A stretch of 45,513 bases of DNA from Rikenellaceae bacterium (GCA_017415005.1 JAFQJK010000015.1:104084-149596); one strand, 5' to 3'; shown: positions 27,223 through 35,742, counted from the stretch's first letter. Notes: generated by a model not told the origin, from the sequence alone. A program made the numbers and translations.

Positions 27223-27501
27223 GGGGGCTGACGGACCGAGTGGCCGGTCGGCCGGCGCGCCTGTCGCGTCGCGCCTGTCACGTCGCGCCGGGGTATGCCG
27301 TGCTGCGGACCGCCCCGGGTGCGGGGTACGGTGGGGCCGGTGTGATGCATAGGCCGATAGGGGGTTGTCCGGCAGGAGGCTGCGGGAATCTTCTTCAGTG
27401 GCGGATGGTGTCTGAGGCCAAGATAGTATATATATAATAATATAATAAATAGTATATTTGTCATAAAATAATTTATCCGCTTACTTTCACTACGCACTGC
27501 C
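27223..27501 (+). other. Gap upstream of the MBOAT gene with AT-rich promoter tract
   Basis: The first about 190 bp is G+C-rich without a gene. The last 80 bp switches abruptly to an AT tract rich in TATA repeats (27425-27475) holding a perfect -7 element TATATTTG at 27453-27460, 41 bp before the MBOAT start. No -33 TTTG is visible. Confidence 0.6.
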
Positions 27502-28959
27502 GTGCTTTTCAATTCCTTCGAGTTCGCCGTTTTCCTGCCGGCCGTCTTTCTGTCATATTGGTTCGTATTCAACCGTAACCTGCGTTTGCAGAACCTGTTT
27601 ATCGCTGCGGTCAGCTACCTGTTCTACGGGTGGTGGGACTGGCGCTTCCTGCTGCTGATCGCACTGACCTCGGGTTGCAGCTACCTGAGCGGTATCCTGA
27701 TCGAGCGGTCAGACGCCCGGACGGCGGGCGATCGTAGTGACCGGCGCAACCACAGCCGGCTGATCTCGGCGTCGAACATCGTGCTCAACCTGCTGATCCT
27801 CGGAGTATTCAAATACTTTAATTTTTTCTCGGAGAACCTGGAGCGGCTTTTCCAGGCTTTCGGATACCAGCTCGACTGGCTGACCATCGACATCCTGCTG
27901 CCGGTGGGTATCAGTTTCTATACGTTCCAGGCGCTCAGCTACACGATCGATGTGTATAAGCGCAAGCTGGCCGCCTCGCACGATCCGGTCGGCTTCTTTG
28001 CCTATGTGAGCTTCTTTCCGCAACTGGTGGCGGGGCCGATCGAGCGGGCGACCAACCTGCTGCCGCAGTTCGCGCGTGCCCGCCGGTTCGATTATGCCCG
28101 GGCGGTCGACGGGCTCCGCCAGATACTCTGGGGCCTGTTCAAGAAGATCGTCGTGGCCGACAACTGCGGTCTGGCGGTCGATGCGATCTTCGCCGATTAC
28201 GGGGCGCTGCCCGGCAGTACGCTGCTGCTGGGCGGCGTGCTGTTCGCCTTCCAGATCTACGGCGACTTCTCGGGCTATTCGGACATTGCGGTGGGTACGG
28301 CGCGGTTGTTCGGGTTCAGCCTGATGCGCAATTTCAACTGTCCATACTTCTCGCGCGATATCGCCGAGTTCTGGCGCCGCTGGCACATCTCGCTCTCGAC
28401 CTGGTTCCGCGACTATGTTTACATCCCTCTCGGCGGCAGCCGAGGCACGCGGTGGATGAGCGTGCGCAATACGATGGTCGTATTCCTGGCCAGCGGGCTC
28501 TGGCACGGGGCCGACTGGACGTTCCTGGCCTGGGGCGCCTACCACGCCCTGCTGTTCCTGCCGTTGCTGTTGGCCCGTCGCAACCGTCGCTATACGTCGG
28601 ATGTCGTGGCGCAGGGCCGGCGGCTGCCGTCGTGGCGCGAGACGTTGCAGATGCTCTCGACGTTCATGCTCGTGGTCCTCGGATGGATCGTCTTCCGGGC
28701 CGAGAGTGTGGCGCAGGCGTGGGATTACCTGGGCATCGTGTTCAGCCGGTCGCTGTTCGCGGCACCCCATATCCACGATACGTTCTCGGTTTACATCGTG
28801 CTGATGCTCGCGGTCGAGTGGCTGCAACGCGGCAAATCCCATGCGCTCGATATCGGGAGGCTGCCGCTCGGGGTGCGCTGGGCGGTATATATCCTGCTGC
28901 CCATCGTGTGCCTGATGATGAACACCGGGAGCCAGTCATTCATTTACTTCCAGTTCTGA
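27502..28959 (+). CDS. MBOAT-family membrane O-acyltransferase (AlgI/DltB type)
   Basis: 485-aa multi-pass membrane acyltransferase that moves acyl groups, usually acetyl, from the cytoplasm to extracytoplasmic glycans. About ten hydrophobic segments are present. AlgI-type signatures are IDILLPVGISFYTFQALSYT, YVSFFPQLVAGPIERA, CPYFSRDIAEFWRRWHISLS and the MBOAT core GLWHGADWTFLAWG with His335, plus His348. The start is GTG at 27502, giving the usual LFNSFEFAVFLP opening of this family. The stop codon overlaps the ATG of an SGNH-like gene, so the two are translationally coupled. The acceptor glycan is unknown. Confidence 0.92.
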   Translation: MLFNSFEFAVFLPAVFLSYWFVFNRNLRLQNLFIAAVSYLFYGWWDWRFLLLIALTSGCSYLSGILIERSDARTAGDRSDRRNHSRLISASNIVLNLLILGVFKYFNFFSENLERLFQAFGYQLDWLTIDILLPVGISFYTFQALSYTIDVYKRKLAASHDPVGFFAYVSFFPQLVAGPIERATNLLPQFARARRFDYARAVDGLRQILWGLFKKIVVADNCGLAVDAIFADYGALPGSTLLLGGVLFAFQIYGDFSGYSDIAVGTARLFGFSLMRNFNCPYFSRDIAEFWRRWHISLSTWFRDYVYIPLGGSRGTRWMSVRNTMVVFLASGLWHGADWTFLAWGAYHALLFLPLLLARRNRRYTSDVVAQGRRLPSWRETLQMLSTFMLVVLGWIVFRAESVAQAWDYLGIVFSRSLFAAPHIHDTFSVYIVLMLAVEWLQRGKSHALDIGRLPLGVRWAVYILLPIVCLMMNTGSQSFIYFQF

Positions 28960-29933
28960 TGAAACGATTCCTGTGGCGTACGGGCCTTGCCGTGTCGATC
29001 CTTGCGCTCGTGCTGACGCTCAGCCTGCTTGCCTCGCGCTCCAATCCGGGGATGCGCGACAGCCTGTTCGCCGCCATGGCGGATAAAGACCGGATGCTCG
29101 ATACGACACCCTCGCCCCGGATCATCCTGGTGGGGGGCTCCAACCTGGCCTACGGGATCGACAGCCGCCGCATCAGCCGGGCTTTCGGGCTTCCGGTCGT
29201 CAATACCGGGCTGAACGCCGGCATGGGCCTTTACTATATCATGGAGCGGGTTCGCCCGTATATCCGTACGGGAGACATTGTCGTGCTGTCGCCTGAATAC
29301 TCGCACTTTTTCGGCGAGCAGGCGGAGGGGGATATCGCGCTGACCACGGCGCTAGTGATGTACCCCGGCGACTGGCGCTACCTGGGGCCGCGGCAGGTCG
29401 TTCGGCAGCTGCCCTACCTGGCCGAGTACGGGGCGCGGAGCCTCAGCCCCGATCTGAAGGACCTTCCGGCCAAGCTGGGCCTGGTCCGGCGTGCGGAGTC
29501 CGGTGCGGTACCGGGGATCAATACGCGCCGCGCGTATGACGGCTATGGCGACCACACGGCGCATCTGGGCCTCGCGCCCCGCGAGATCGAGTTTCCGGTC
29601 TGCCTGTTGCAGTACGACCGCCCGAATCCCCGGGTGATGGCGGCCGTTGAGGAGCTGGCGCACGATCTTGAGGTCCGTGGGGCGCGGCTGGTGGTGGTCC
29701 CGCAGGTTTTCCAGAGGCAGGCGTACGAGCGGCTCCGGCACCAGGTTGACGAGGTGGCGGACGGTCTTGCGCGCCGTGGCTGCGGAGCGCTGTTCGAGCC
29801 GGAGCGGTATGCGCTGGCCGATTCGCTTTTCTTCGACACGGTCAGTCATACGGACAGCGCGGGACGCCGGGTTCGGACGACCCGGCTGATCGAGGACCTG
29901 GCGCGGGTATTGCCGGCAGGCCGGGTCGATTAG
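28959..29933 (+). CDS. SGNH/DltD-like partner of the MBOAT acyltransferase
   Basis: 324-aa protein with one N-terminal signal-anchor helix (about residues 7-25) and an extracytoplasmic SGNH-like fold. Block I is VGGSNLAYGID with the nucleophile candidate Ser61; block V is FFDTVSHTDSAG with Asp293 and His297. The start codon shares one base with the MBOAT stop (TGATG), and MBOAT-SGNH pairs such as AlgI-AlgJ/AlgX or DltB-DltD perform surface O-acylation together, so this is probably the periplasmic transferase half. No recognisable homologue with a known acceptor; specificity is open. Confidence 0.8.
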   Translation: MKRFLWRTGLAVSILALVLTLSLLASRSNPGMRDSLFAAMADKDRMLDTTPSPRIILVGGSNLAYGIDSRRISRAFGLPVVNTGLNAGMGLYYIMERVRPYIRTGDIVVLSPEYSHFFGEQAEGDIALTTALVMYPGDWRYLGPRQVVRQLPYLAEYGARSLSPDLKDLPAKLGLVRRAESGAVPGINTRRAYDGYGDHTAHLGLAPREIEFPVCLLQYDRPNPRVMAAVEELAHDLEVRGARLVVVPQVFQRQAYERLRHQVDEVADGLARRGCGALFEPERYALADSLFFDTVSHTDSAGRRVRTTRLIEDLARVLPAGRVD

Positions 29934-30124
29934 GGGAGCGGGGGCCTGCTGCGGTGTCGCGCAGCGGGTTGCGGCCGGGCCGTAGCGAGGCCCGGGCGGC
30001 GGTCCGGTGCTTGCCGATACGCGGTGTCGCCACCGGGGCAGGTACGGGGCGGGAATGGCTCCGCAGGCTGGCCCGGCGGCGTCCGGTTTGTCAGCCGGCG
30101 GCGTTCGGAGTGCCCCGACATAAG

Positions 30125-30166
30125 AGAGGCCCTGTCGCCTGGACTTGAGCGACAGGGCCTCTTTTG
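30125..30166. terminator. Bidirectional terminator between the acylation pair and DUF4837 gene
   Basis: A 14-bp stem, AGAGGCCCTGTCGC with GCGACAGGGCCTCT, encloses a 10-nt loop. TTTT follows on the plus strand and CTTA on the minus strand. It lies between convergent genes; the upstream part of the 247-bp gap is G+C-rich and empty. Confidence 0.8.
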
Positions 30167-30180
30167 CAGGGTGCCGGCGC

Positions 30181-31182
30181 CTATTCGGCCTGATCCGGTT
30201 GCCCGACGAACTCGACCGAGTACATGATGTTCTCGATCTGACGGATATAGTTGCGCTTGCCGAGGCGGCCGTCCAGCTTCGGGTTGAAGACAAAGCCGTC
30301 GATGGTGATCACGCGGCCGTCGACCATTGTCGAGTAACTGACGAAGGGACCGCCCATGAAGTCGCCCTCGACATCCCAGAACCCGCGCATCTCGGCCCAT
30401 GACCGCCCGTTGATCTGGACGTACTGCACCTCCGGGTCGAACACGGGGCTGGTCGTCAGGTACGAGCCCCTGGAGGGACCCGGGATACGCGCGGCGAACC
30501 GGTTGCGGCGGCTGCGCAGCGAGTCGAGCGTGAAATCATCCTTGCCGCTGTACGGGTTGGTGTAGATCAGCAGGTTGACGCTGCCCAGCGGTAGCTCGTA
30601 CGAGAGCCACATCATGTCGTCGCCGTCGTATTTCTGGGTATAGCCTTTAGGGATGTTGATCCTGAAGCCGAACTTATTTTGGATCGTCTCGCCGAGCTTC
30701 TTCTCGTTGTATCGGGCCGAGACGGCCTTGAACCAGTCGCGTTCGGCCATGTCGTAGATCTGGCGCAGCGCTTTGCGGTTCTCCGACACATAGGCCGTGA
30801 CGGCCGAGTCGCCCGGGCCCGTCAGGCTGACGATCAGTTGCGGGGCGGCCCTGACATCGTACCGGGCGGTCATCGCCGCTTCCTTGTATTTGGAGTCGAT
30901 CTTGACCTCAAGGAGGTTACGGCCCCGCAACAACAGGTTCTTGTAGCCGGACGGCCGGATATAGACCACGTCGAACCACGGTTCGCGCTGGTTGAGCATC
31001 GGGAACGGCTCCATCAGGATCTCCCGCAGCGTATCGCCGAGGGCTGCGTTCCACTCGTTCTCGGGGCATACGACCATAAGCTCATAGGCACGGCCGTGCG
31101 ATTCGGGCAGGCGGTCCTCGCCGCCGCAGCTCCACAACAGGACGGCAGCGATGGATAGGGCGGATAACGTCAGTAATCTCAT
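30181..31182 (-). CDS. DUF4837 family lipoprotein
   Basis: Predicted lipoprotein of 333 aa from the start at 31182 (MRLLTLSALS), with a hydrophobic core and lipobox ending LLWSC (Cys19). An upstream in-frame ATG at 31296 would bury the signal peptide behind 38 residues and overlap both promoters, so it is rejected. The mature protein resembles the DUF4837 family of Bacteroidota: VVCPENEWNAALGDTLREIL near the start and WAEMRGFWDVEGDFMGGPFV near the end. Function is unknown; envelope location is likely. It diverges from a polysaccharide deacetylase gene. Confidence 0.85.
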   Translation of the reverse strand: MRLLTLSALSIAAVLLWSCGGEDRLPESHGRAYELMVVCPENEWNAALGDTLREILMEPFPMLNQREPWFDVVYIRPSGYKNLLLRGRNLLEVKIDSKYKEAAMTARYDVRAAPQLIVSLTGPGDSAVTAYVSENRKALRQIYDMAERDWFKAVSARYNEKKLGETIQNKFGFRINIPKGYTQKYDGDDMMWLSYELPLGSVNLLIYTNPYSGKDDFTLDSLRSRRNRFAARIPGPSRGSYLTTSPVFDPEVQYVQINGRSWAEMRGFWDVEGDFMGGPFVSYSTMVDGRVITIDGFVFNPKLDGRLGKRNYIRQIENIMYSVEFVGQPDQAE

Positions 31183-31212
31183 GTTATTCAGGTTATATGA
31201 GGGGGCGGTGAA

Positions 31213-31220
31213 CAAATATA
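31213..31220 (-). promoter_or_regulatory. -7 element for the DUF4837 gene
   Basis: The minus strand reads TATATTTG, an exact TAnnTTTG, 31 bp before the lipoprotein start. No clear -33 box. Confidence 0.55.
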
Positions 31221-31263
31221 GCGCTTTTTTACGGATTGTTTCCGTTTCCCCGAAATGATTTGT

Positions 31264-31271
31264 TACCTTTG
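31264..31271 (+). promoter_or_regulatory. -7 element for the polysaccharide deacetylase gene
   Basis: TACCTTTG matches TAnnTTTG exactly, 44 bp before the ATG at 31316. With the divergent element at 31213 it makes a compact two-way promoter region of 133 bp. Confidence 0.55.
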
Positions 31272-31315
31272 CGGCGTTTTCAGGCATTGTCCGCAATCTT
31301 AGTTAACAGGTAACC

Positions 31316-31924
31316 ATGCAATTCCGTGCGCCGAAATTTCTGCGAAGACTGATGCCGTCGCTCATCTGGGAGATCGGGGACGAGCGCCGGGTCTTCCTGA
31401 CGTTCGATGATGGCCCGACGCCCGAGATCACGCCGTGGATCCTCGGACAACTGTCCAATTACGGTGCCAAAGCGACGTTCTTCTGTCTGGGTAAGAATGT
31501 CGAGCAATATCCCGACCTTTTCCAGATGATCGTCGATGCCGGACACAAAGTGGGTAACCATACCTACAGTCACCAGAAAGGGTGGGGAATGGATGTCGAG
31601 TCGTATGTCGAGGATGTCGACCTGGCCAACCAGTTCATCCGTACCGACCTGTTCCGGCCGCCTTACGGGCGGATCAGGCCCGTGCAGGCGCGCATCCTGA
31701 GCGAGCGCTACCACATCATCATGTGGAACGTGCTGAGCCGCGATTACAGCCAGGTGATCTCGCCGCGCTCGTGCCTGCGCAATGTCACGCGCTATGTGCA
31801 GGGCGGCTCGATCGTCGTGTTCCACGACTCGCGCAAGTCGTTCCGCAACCTGCGTTACGCGCTGCCCCGGACGCTCGATTACCTGCAGAAGCAGGGTTTC
31901 GAGTGCGCGTCGATCGACCTTTAG
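31316..31924 (+). CDS. NodB-type polysaccharide deacetylase
   Basis: 202-aa carbohydrate-esterase family 4 enzyme that removes N- or O-acetyl groups from polysaccharides such as peptidoglycan. All NodB motifs are visible: TFDDGP (Asp31, Asp32), HTYSH (metal ligands His82 and His86), RPPYGR (Arg114), WNVLSRDYS and VFHDS (His near residue 165). The domain starts almost at the N-terminus and there is no signal peptide or membrane anchor, which is unusual for an enzyme acting on cell-wall glycan; a cytoplasmic substrate or a non-classical route is possible. Nothing in the neighbourhood names the substrate. Confidence 0.9.
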   Translation: MQFRAPKFLRRLMPSLIWEIGDERRVFLTFDDGPTPEITPWILGQLSNYGAKATFFCLGKNVEQYPDLFQMIVDAGHKVGNHTYSHQKGWGMDVESYVEDVDLANQFIRTDLFRPPYGRIRPVQARILSERYHIIMWNVLSRDYSQVISPRSCLRNVTRYVQGGSIVVFHDSRKSFRNLRYALPRTLDYLQKQGFECASIDL

Positions 31925-32071
31925 GTTCCTCATTGCACATATCCCTTCGGGACGGCGGGGTGCTCCTGTCTTGTCGGGGACGGCAGCCGTTTGCCGAAGA
32001 GCGGTGCGCGAAGGGCCCGGGGCGCATAGCTGCCCGGGCGAGGTGCGGGCCGTGCCGCACCGGGCGCATGT

Positions 32072-32104
32072 AAAAAGCCCGGGCGACCCTGTGGGGCCGC
32101 CCGG
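32072..32104 (-). terminator. Minus-strand intrinsic terminator downstream of HTH gene 1
   Basis: On the minus strand CCGGGCG...CGCCCGG (7 bp, with further CCC/GGG pairing inside) is followed by GC and TTTTT. It would end the transcript coming from the HTH gene at 32242, or a small RNA just upstream of it. Confidence 0.7.
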
Positions 32105-32112
32105 ACGGAACA

Positions 32113-32185
32113 GGGTGTGCCGGAGAACGACCGGAGACCACACACACCCTCCTTTCGCCTGGCAGTGGAACCTTCCGGCACACCC
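32113..32185 (-). ncRNA. Candidate structured RNA or 3'-UTR hairpin
   Basis: Perfect 12-bp arms GGGTGTGCCGGA (32113-32124) and TCCGGCACACCC (32174-32185) enclose 49 nt; the minus-strand terminator follows within 9 bp. The layout, a closed stem then a terminator, looks like a small stable RNA or a processed 3' UTR. I do not recognise a known family; the SRP RNA core motif is not present. Confidence 0.35.
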
Positions 32186-32241
32186 ATCCTTTGATCCAAT
32201 GATCGTCAGAACCTACAACGCCGCGGCAGGTGTTCCGCCGG

Positions 32242-33222
32242 TCATGCCTCGACCGGCTCGCAGGCCAGCGACTCGATGATCGCACGCTGGCGCGAAAAGA
32301 AGCGCACGCGCTGGATCTCGCCGCTCTGCGAGATCAGTGTGGCGTGACGCTTGAGGAACTGCAGCCAGTCTTTCTGAATGCTGCCGATCAGGTCGTTCTG
32401 CGAGTCCATCGAGTTGACCGCGTAGACCCGGAACATGCTGGCCCGGAAATCGCGCCGTTCGACGTAGCTGTATGTCGCCTCGAAGCTGATGCGGGACAGG
32501 TAGATCGCCAGCCGCGTGCCGGTGTTGAACCTTCCGCTCATGGTCAGTTGCTCGAGCTCGCGGATCAGTCGGAGCAGGTCGTCGCGCAGCAGCATCACAT
32601 CCTCGTCGGTGATCAGCCGCAACTCGGCAAAATAGCGGATCTCGTCGACCAGCGACTGAAACATATTGCCGTCCCAGATGAACGTGGTTTTCGGGATCTG
32701 GCGCACCGTTTCGCTCAGCTCGCGCTGAAGGTCGACGATGTCGGCCGGGATGTCGAGGTCGGCCAGCGCATGCGGTGTCCGGACCCGGCCGTGCTGGTAG
32801 AGCCAGCGGCACAGGCGGAAGCGCGACAGGTGGCGGTACTGCGAGTAGAACGTATAGGGAACGATGTTGGACGCCGTGCACACCTCGGCCGACGGATCGC
32901 TCTTGACATAGCGGAAAAAGTTCAGGTAACGGACCAATATCTCGCGGTAGTTCTCCATCGGGTCCTCGACATGAGGCAGGTGCAGATCGAAGAGGGTCCC
33001 GCCTGACAGGTTGTTGCCGACGATCTTATCCAGCGATATCCCCAGCTTCCGGGAGATGACGGCCACTTCATCGAACGTAAATGCCACTTCACCCCTTAAT
33101 CTCCGATAAATGGCCTCTTTGCCCATGCACAGGATGTCCACGAGGTAGTTGGCCAGATTGCTCCCTTCGGGGATCTTCTCCTTCATCTCTCGTATCAGTC
33201 CGTCACCCAGAACTTTTTTCAT
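32242..33222 (-). CDS. HTH-domain protein of unknown function, tandem paralogue 1
   Basis: 326-aa protein from ATG 33222 (MKKVLGDG). Residues about 18-70 form an HTH of Cro/XRE-like appearance: NLANYLVDILCMGKEAIYRR then GEVAFTFDEVAVISRKLGIS, with SLDKIVG closing it. The remaining about 250 residues are probably all-helical and not recognised. They contain GRFNTGTRLAIYLSRISFEA, TYSYVERR and LISQSGEIQRVRFFSRQR, all strongly conserved in the next gene, so the C-terminal domain is a real family and not a spacer. Probably a one-component transcription regulator; the ligand is unknown. The frame is open for another 116 codons upstream but that part is Pro/Arg-rich and rejected. Confidence 0.8.
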   Translation of the reverse strand: MKKVLGDGLIREMKEKIPEGSNLANYLVDILCMGKEAIYRRLRGEVAFTFDEVAVISRKLGISLDKIVGNNLSGGTLFDLHLPHVEDPMENYREILVRYLNFFRYVKSDPSAEVCTASNIVPYTFYSQYRHLSRFRLCRWLYQHGRVRTPHALADLDIPADIVDLQRELSETVRQIPKTTFIWDGNMFQSLVDEIRYFAELRLITDEDVMLLRDDLLRLIRELEQLTMSGRFNTGTRLAIYLSRISFEATYSYVERRDFRASMFRVYAVNSMDSQNDLIGSIQKDWLQFLKRHATLISQSGEIQRVRFFSRQRAIIESLACEPVEA

Positions 33223-33705
33223 AGACAGGATTTTTGAAGATGAGCAGGCGGCGTGCCGCCCGGCTGTGCGCAGGGCACTGTTCCGACAGGCGCCGGAGAA
33301 ACGGGCCGGGCCGCAAAACGCAATATCCGCAGGGGACACCACGTTCCGCGCTGTGGCGGTAACACCATGGCGGGCCACTGCCTGGTCCGGGTTTTCGCCT
33401 GGCCGGACGAAGCCCTGCCTTGATGGCGCGCGGCGCGGGGAGGATGCTGCCGGTCCGGGAAGCGGCGTCGGCATGCGCCCGGCTGACCGCCGGCGGGGGT
33501 GGGGACGCCCTGCTGTGCAAAGATGGCGGATAAACGGGGCATTCCGATGCCAGAACGGAGAAAATAACATGCAGGACGTTTTCTATTGTCGCATCACGCA
33601 GGGATAACAGGGGCGATACCCGCAATCGGAAGGGGCGATCGGGGGTGAAATAAACGATTATCGCAACAATTTCGGAATACGTGTCAGAATCCGCATACGG
33701 GCGCA
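33223..33705. other. Gap between the two HTH paralogues
   Basis: About 480 bp, G+C-rich in the left two thirds and moderately AT-rich from 33540 to 33700. No supported gene and no exact TAnnTTTG element on the minus strand were found. The length is unusual for a spacer between adjacent co-oriented genes and suggests gene 1 has its own control region. Confidence 0.4.
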
Positions 33706-34674
33706 TCAGAGCGCGCGGACCATCTCGCGTTGCCGGGCGAAGAACCGGATGCGCTGCATCTCGCCGCTTTGTGAGATCAGTGTCCCGAACTTCTTGAGCG
33801 ACTGGATCCATTCGCGGATGTCGCGGAACACCGCCTCGTCGACCGATGTGATCGAGTTGATCCCATAGACGCGGATCAGGCTGAGGTGGTCAGTCTTGGC
33901 GGCCACGTAGCTGTAAGTCGCTTCGAAATTGATGTTGGAGATATAGATCTGCACGTCGTTGCCCGTCGAGAACCTGCCCCGCGTGGCGATCTCCTCAAGC
34001 TCGTCGAACAGTTCGAGCAGCTCGGTCTTGAGCTGTTCCTTCGTTGCATCGGTCATCAGGTTGATCCCGATGAAGTAGCGGATGTCGTTGACCAGATAGA
34101 AGAACAGCAGCTCGTCCCAGACATAGCAGGTCGAGCGGATATGCTGCGTGAGGGCCACGTACTCGCGCTGGCGGGCGAGCAGTTTCTCGGGCAGCACCAG
34201 GTCCTCGATGCACTTCGACTCGCCGCAATCGATCTTTTCGTGCTGGTACATCCACTTGAACAGGCGAAACTTGGACAGCAGCCCGTACTTGAGGTAGAAT
34301 GTCTGCGGGATCATGTTCGAGGAGGTGGCCAGCTCGGAATCCGGCAGGTCCTTGTACCGATCGAACAGCTCGGCATAACTGTTGATCGCTGCGTAATAGG
34401 TCTCGATCGGGTCTTCGTGGTGCAACATGTCGAGATTGAACATCGCGTTGCCCGCAAAGCTCATCCCGCCGATGCGGTCGAGCGAGATGCCCAGCCGCTG
34501 CTGGACCATGACCGCCTCGGCCAGCGTGAACGGGACCTCGCCGCGCAGCCGGCGGTAGACCGCCTCTTTGCCGATGAACAGGATATCCATCAGCGTATTG
34601 GCCAGGTTGGCCCCCCTGGGCAGCTTATCGCGCATGGCGGCGATGAGGCCCGTATTCAGTTTATCTGTGATCAT
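33706..34674 (-). CDS. HTH-domain protein of unknown function, tandem paralogue 2
   Basis: 322-aa paralogue of the preceding minus-strand gene product, aligned along its whole length. Shared elements are LANTLMDILFIGKEAVYRRL and GEVPFTLAEAVMVQQRLGIS in the HTH (about residues 20-70), then MIPQTFYLKYGLLSKFRLFK, GRFSTGNDVQIYISNINFEA, VYGINSITS and LISQSGEMQRIRFFARQREM. The pattern KEA-YRRLRGEV is nearly identical in both, so they probably bind related DNA. The central parts differ more, which could mean different ligands. Likely a cytoplasmic one-component regulator; nothing nearby shows a target pathway. Confidence 0.8.
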   Translation of the reverse strand: MITDKLNTGLIAAMRDKLPRGANLANTLMDILFIGKEAVYRRLRGEVPFTLAEAVMVQQRLGISLDRIGGMSFAGNAMFNLDMLHHEDPIETYYAAINSYAELFDRYKDLPDSELATSSNMIPQTFYLKYGLLSKFRLFKWMYQHEKIDCGESKCIEDLVLPEKLLARQREYVALTQHIRSTCYVWDELLFFYLVNDIRYFIGINLMTDATKEQLKTELLELFDELEEIATRGRFSTGNDVQIYISNINFEATYSYVAAKTDHLSLIRVYGINSITSVDEAVFRDIREWIQSLKKFGTLISQSGEMQRIRFFARQREMVRAL

Positions 34675-35082
34675 GGTTCTCGGTTTTAGTGCATTGCCCG
34701 CCGGGATATGCCTCGGGCAGGGTGTTTCATAAATCGCAACTTTGGTTCCAAACCCCGATGTTTTTCAGTGAATTTTATCGTCCGCGCCTGGGTCTCCGTC
34801 CCGGCCGCGGCAACGCCGGACCGCCCGTCTCCGCATGACCGTTGCGCGGAGGCAGCCTTTCGGCCGGCGGGCAGGGCAAGTTACGAAACATGCAATGCCC
34901 CGGCGCAGGGCACCCTTGTGCGGTGCGGCGGCGGAGGTGTCCGCACGCTCCGGGGCGCAGCGTGCGGGCCCGGCGGCTGCAAGGATCGAAAAATAGCCGG
35001 CGTATTCGGATTTTTTTATTATATTTGAATGTGCCGCCGGAGCTCCGGCTCCCGGCCGGCATATTAACCTAACCATGTACCC
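34675..35082. other. Divergent control region between HTH gene 2 and the GDSL esterase gene
   Basis: 408 bp. An interrupted palindrome TTTGG-TT-CCAAA at 34741-34752 lies 67 bp upstream of HTH gene 2 and may be an autoregulatory site. The middle is G+C-rich and empty. The right end is AT-rich with the esterase promoter at 35020. Confidence 0.45.
35020..35027 (+). promoter_or_regulatory. -7 element of the GDSL esterase gene
   Basis: TATATTTG, an exact TAnnTTTG, preceded by a T-rich run, 55 bp before the ATG at 35083. Confidence 0.6.
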
Positions 35083-35742
35083 ATGAAACGTTTTCTGCTT
35101 TTGCTATGCGCTCTGGCCCTTGTCGTTCCGGTTTCGGCCCAGTACGACCGCGCTTCGATCTGGACAGGCGACATGAACCGGTTCGCCGCCGAGGACTCGG
35201 CGCGCGGCCCGCTCACGGGCGGCGTGCTGTTCGTCGGCAGCTCGACGATCACCGGATGGCCCGACCTCGGAGGCAGCTTCCCCGGCATCGAGGTTCGTAA
35301 CCGCGGGTTCGGCGGCTCGATCTGTACGGACCATATCTACTACTTCGACCGCTCGATCGCTCCGCACACCCCCGACCGGGTGGTGATCTACATCGGCAGC
35401 AACGACCTGTGCGACCCGGCCAAGACCCCGAAACGCTTCGTGGAAGATCTCGCCTGCCTCGTCCACATGATCCACGTCTCGCTGCCCCGGGCCGGGATCA
35501 TCCTGCTCGGGATCAACCCCTGTACGAGCCGGATCAACCTGACCGAGCGCTACCGCCTGGCCAATGAACTGATGGCCGACATGGCCCGGCAGTACGATTA
35601 CGTCAGCTATGCCAGCGCCTGGGACCGCATCATCCGGTCCGACGGTACGGTGCGCGACGAACTGTTCCAGCCCGACCGCCTGCATCTCAACAAGGACGGA
35701 TATGCCGTCCTGATCGAAACGCTCGCACCGATGCTGAAATAG
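35083..35742 (+). CDS. Secreted SGNH/GDSL-type esterase
   Basis: 219-aa hydrolase with a clean signal peptide (MKRFLLLLCALALVVPVSAQ), so periplasmic or secreted. The four SGNH blocks are visible: block I FVGSSTITGW (nucleophile Ser54), block II Gly in NRGFGGS, block III GSND (Asn107), block V DRLHLN (Asp198, His201). Family members remove acyl groups from lipids or from glycans; no substrate can be named here. It is a single-gene unit between its own promoter and a bidirectional terminator. Confidence 0.9.
   Translation: MKRFLLLLCALALVVPVSAQYDRASIWTGDMNRFAAEDSARGPLTGGVLFVGSSTITGWPDLGGSFPGIEVRNRGFGGSICTDHIYYFDRSIAPHTPDRVVIYIGSNDLCDPAKTPKRFVEDLACLVHMIHVSLPRAGIILLGINPCTSRINLTERYRLANELMADMARQYDYVSYASAWDRIIRSDGTVRDELFQPDRLHLNKDGYAVLIETLAPMLK

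Larger units (their letters stand above)
31925..32241. other. Gap between deacetylase and first HTH gene
   Basis: No gene. The left 145 bp is G+C-rich and featureless. The right half holds a minus-strand terminator (32072-32104) and a longer inverted-repeat structure (32113-32185), annotated separately. Confidence 0.6.

Noticed and set aside
32100-32190. Signal recognition particle RNA gene
   Set aside because: A CCGGAAGG occurs on the minus strand, but it is locked in the 12-bp outer stem rather than a GGAA loop, and the AGCAG partner is missing.
33223-33570. 116-codon upstream extension of HTH gene 1
   Set aside because: The translated part is Pro/Arg/Ala-rich and the paralogue begins exactly at the position of the internal start.
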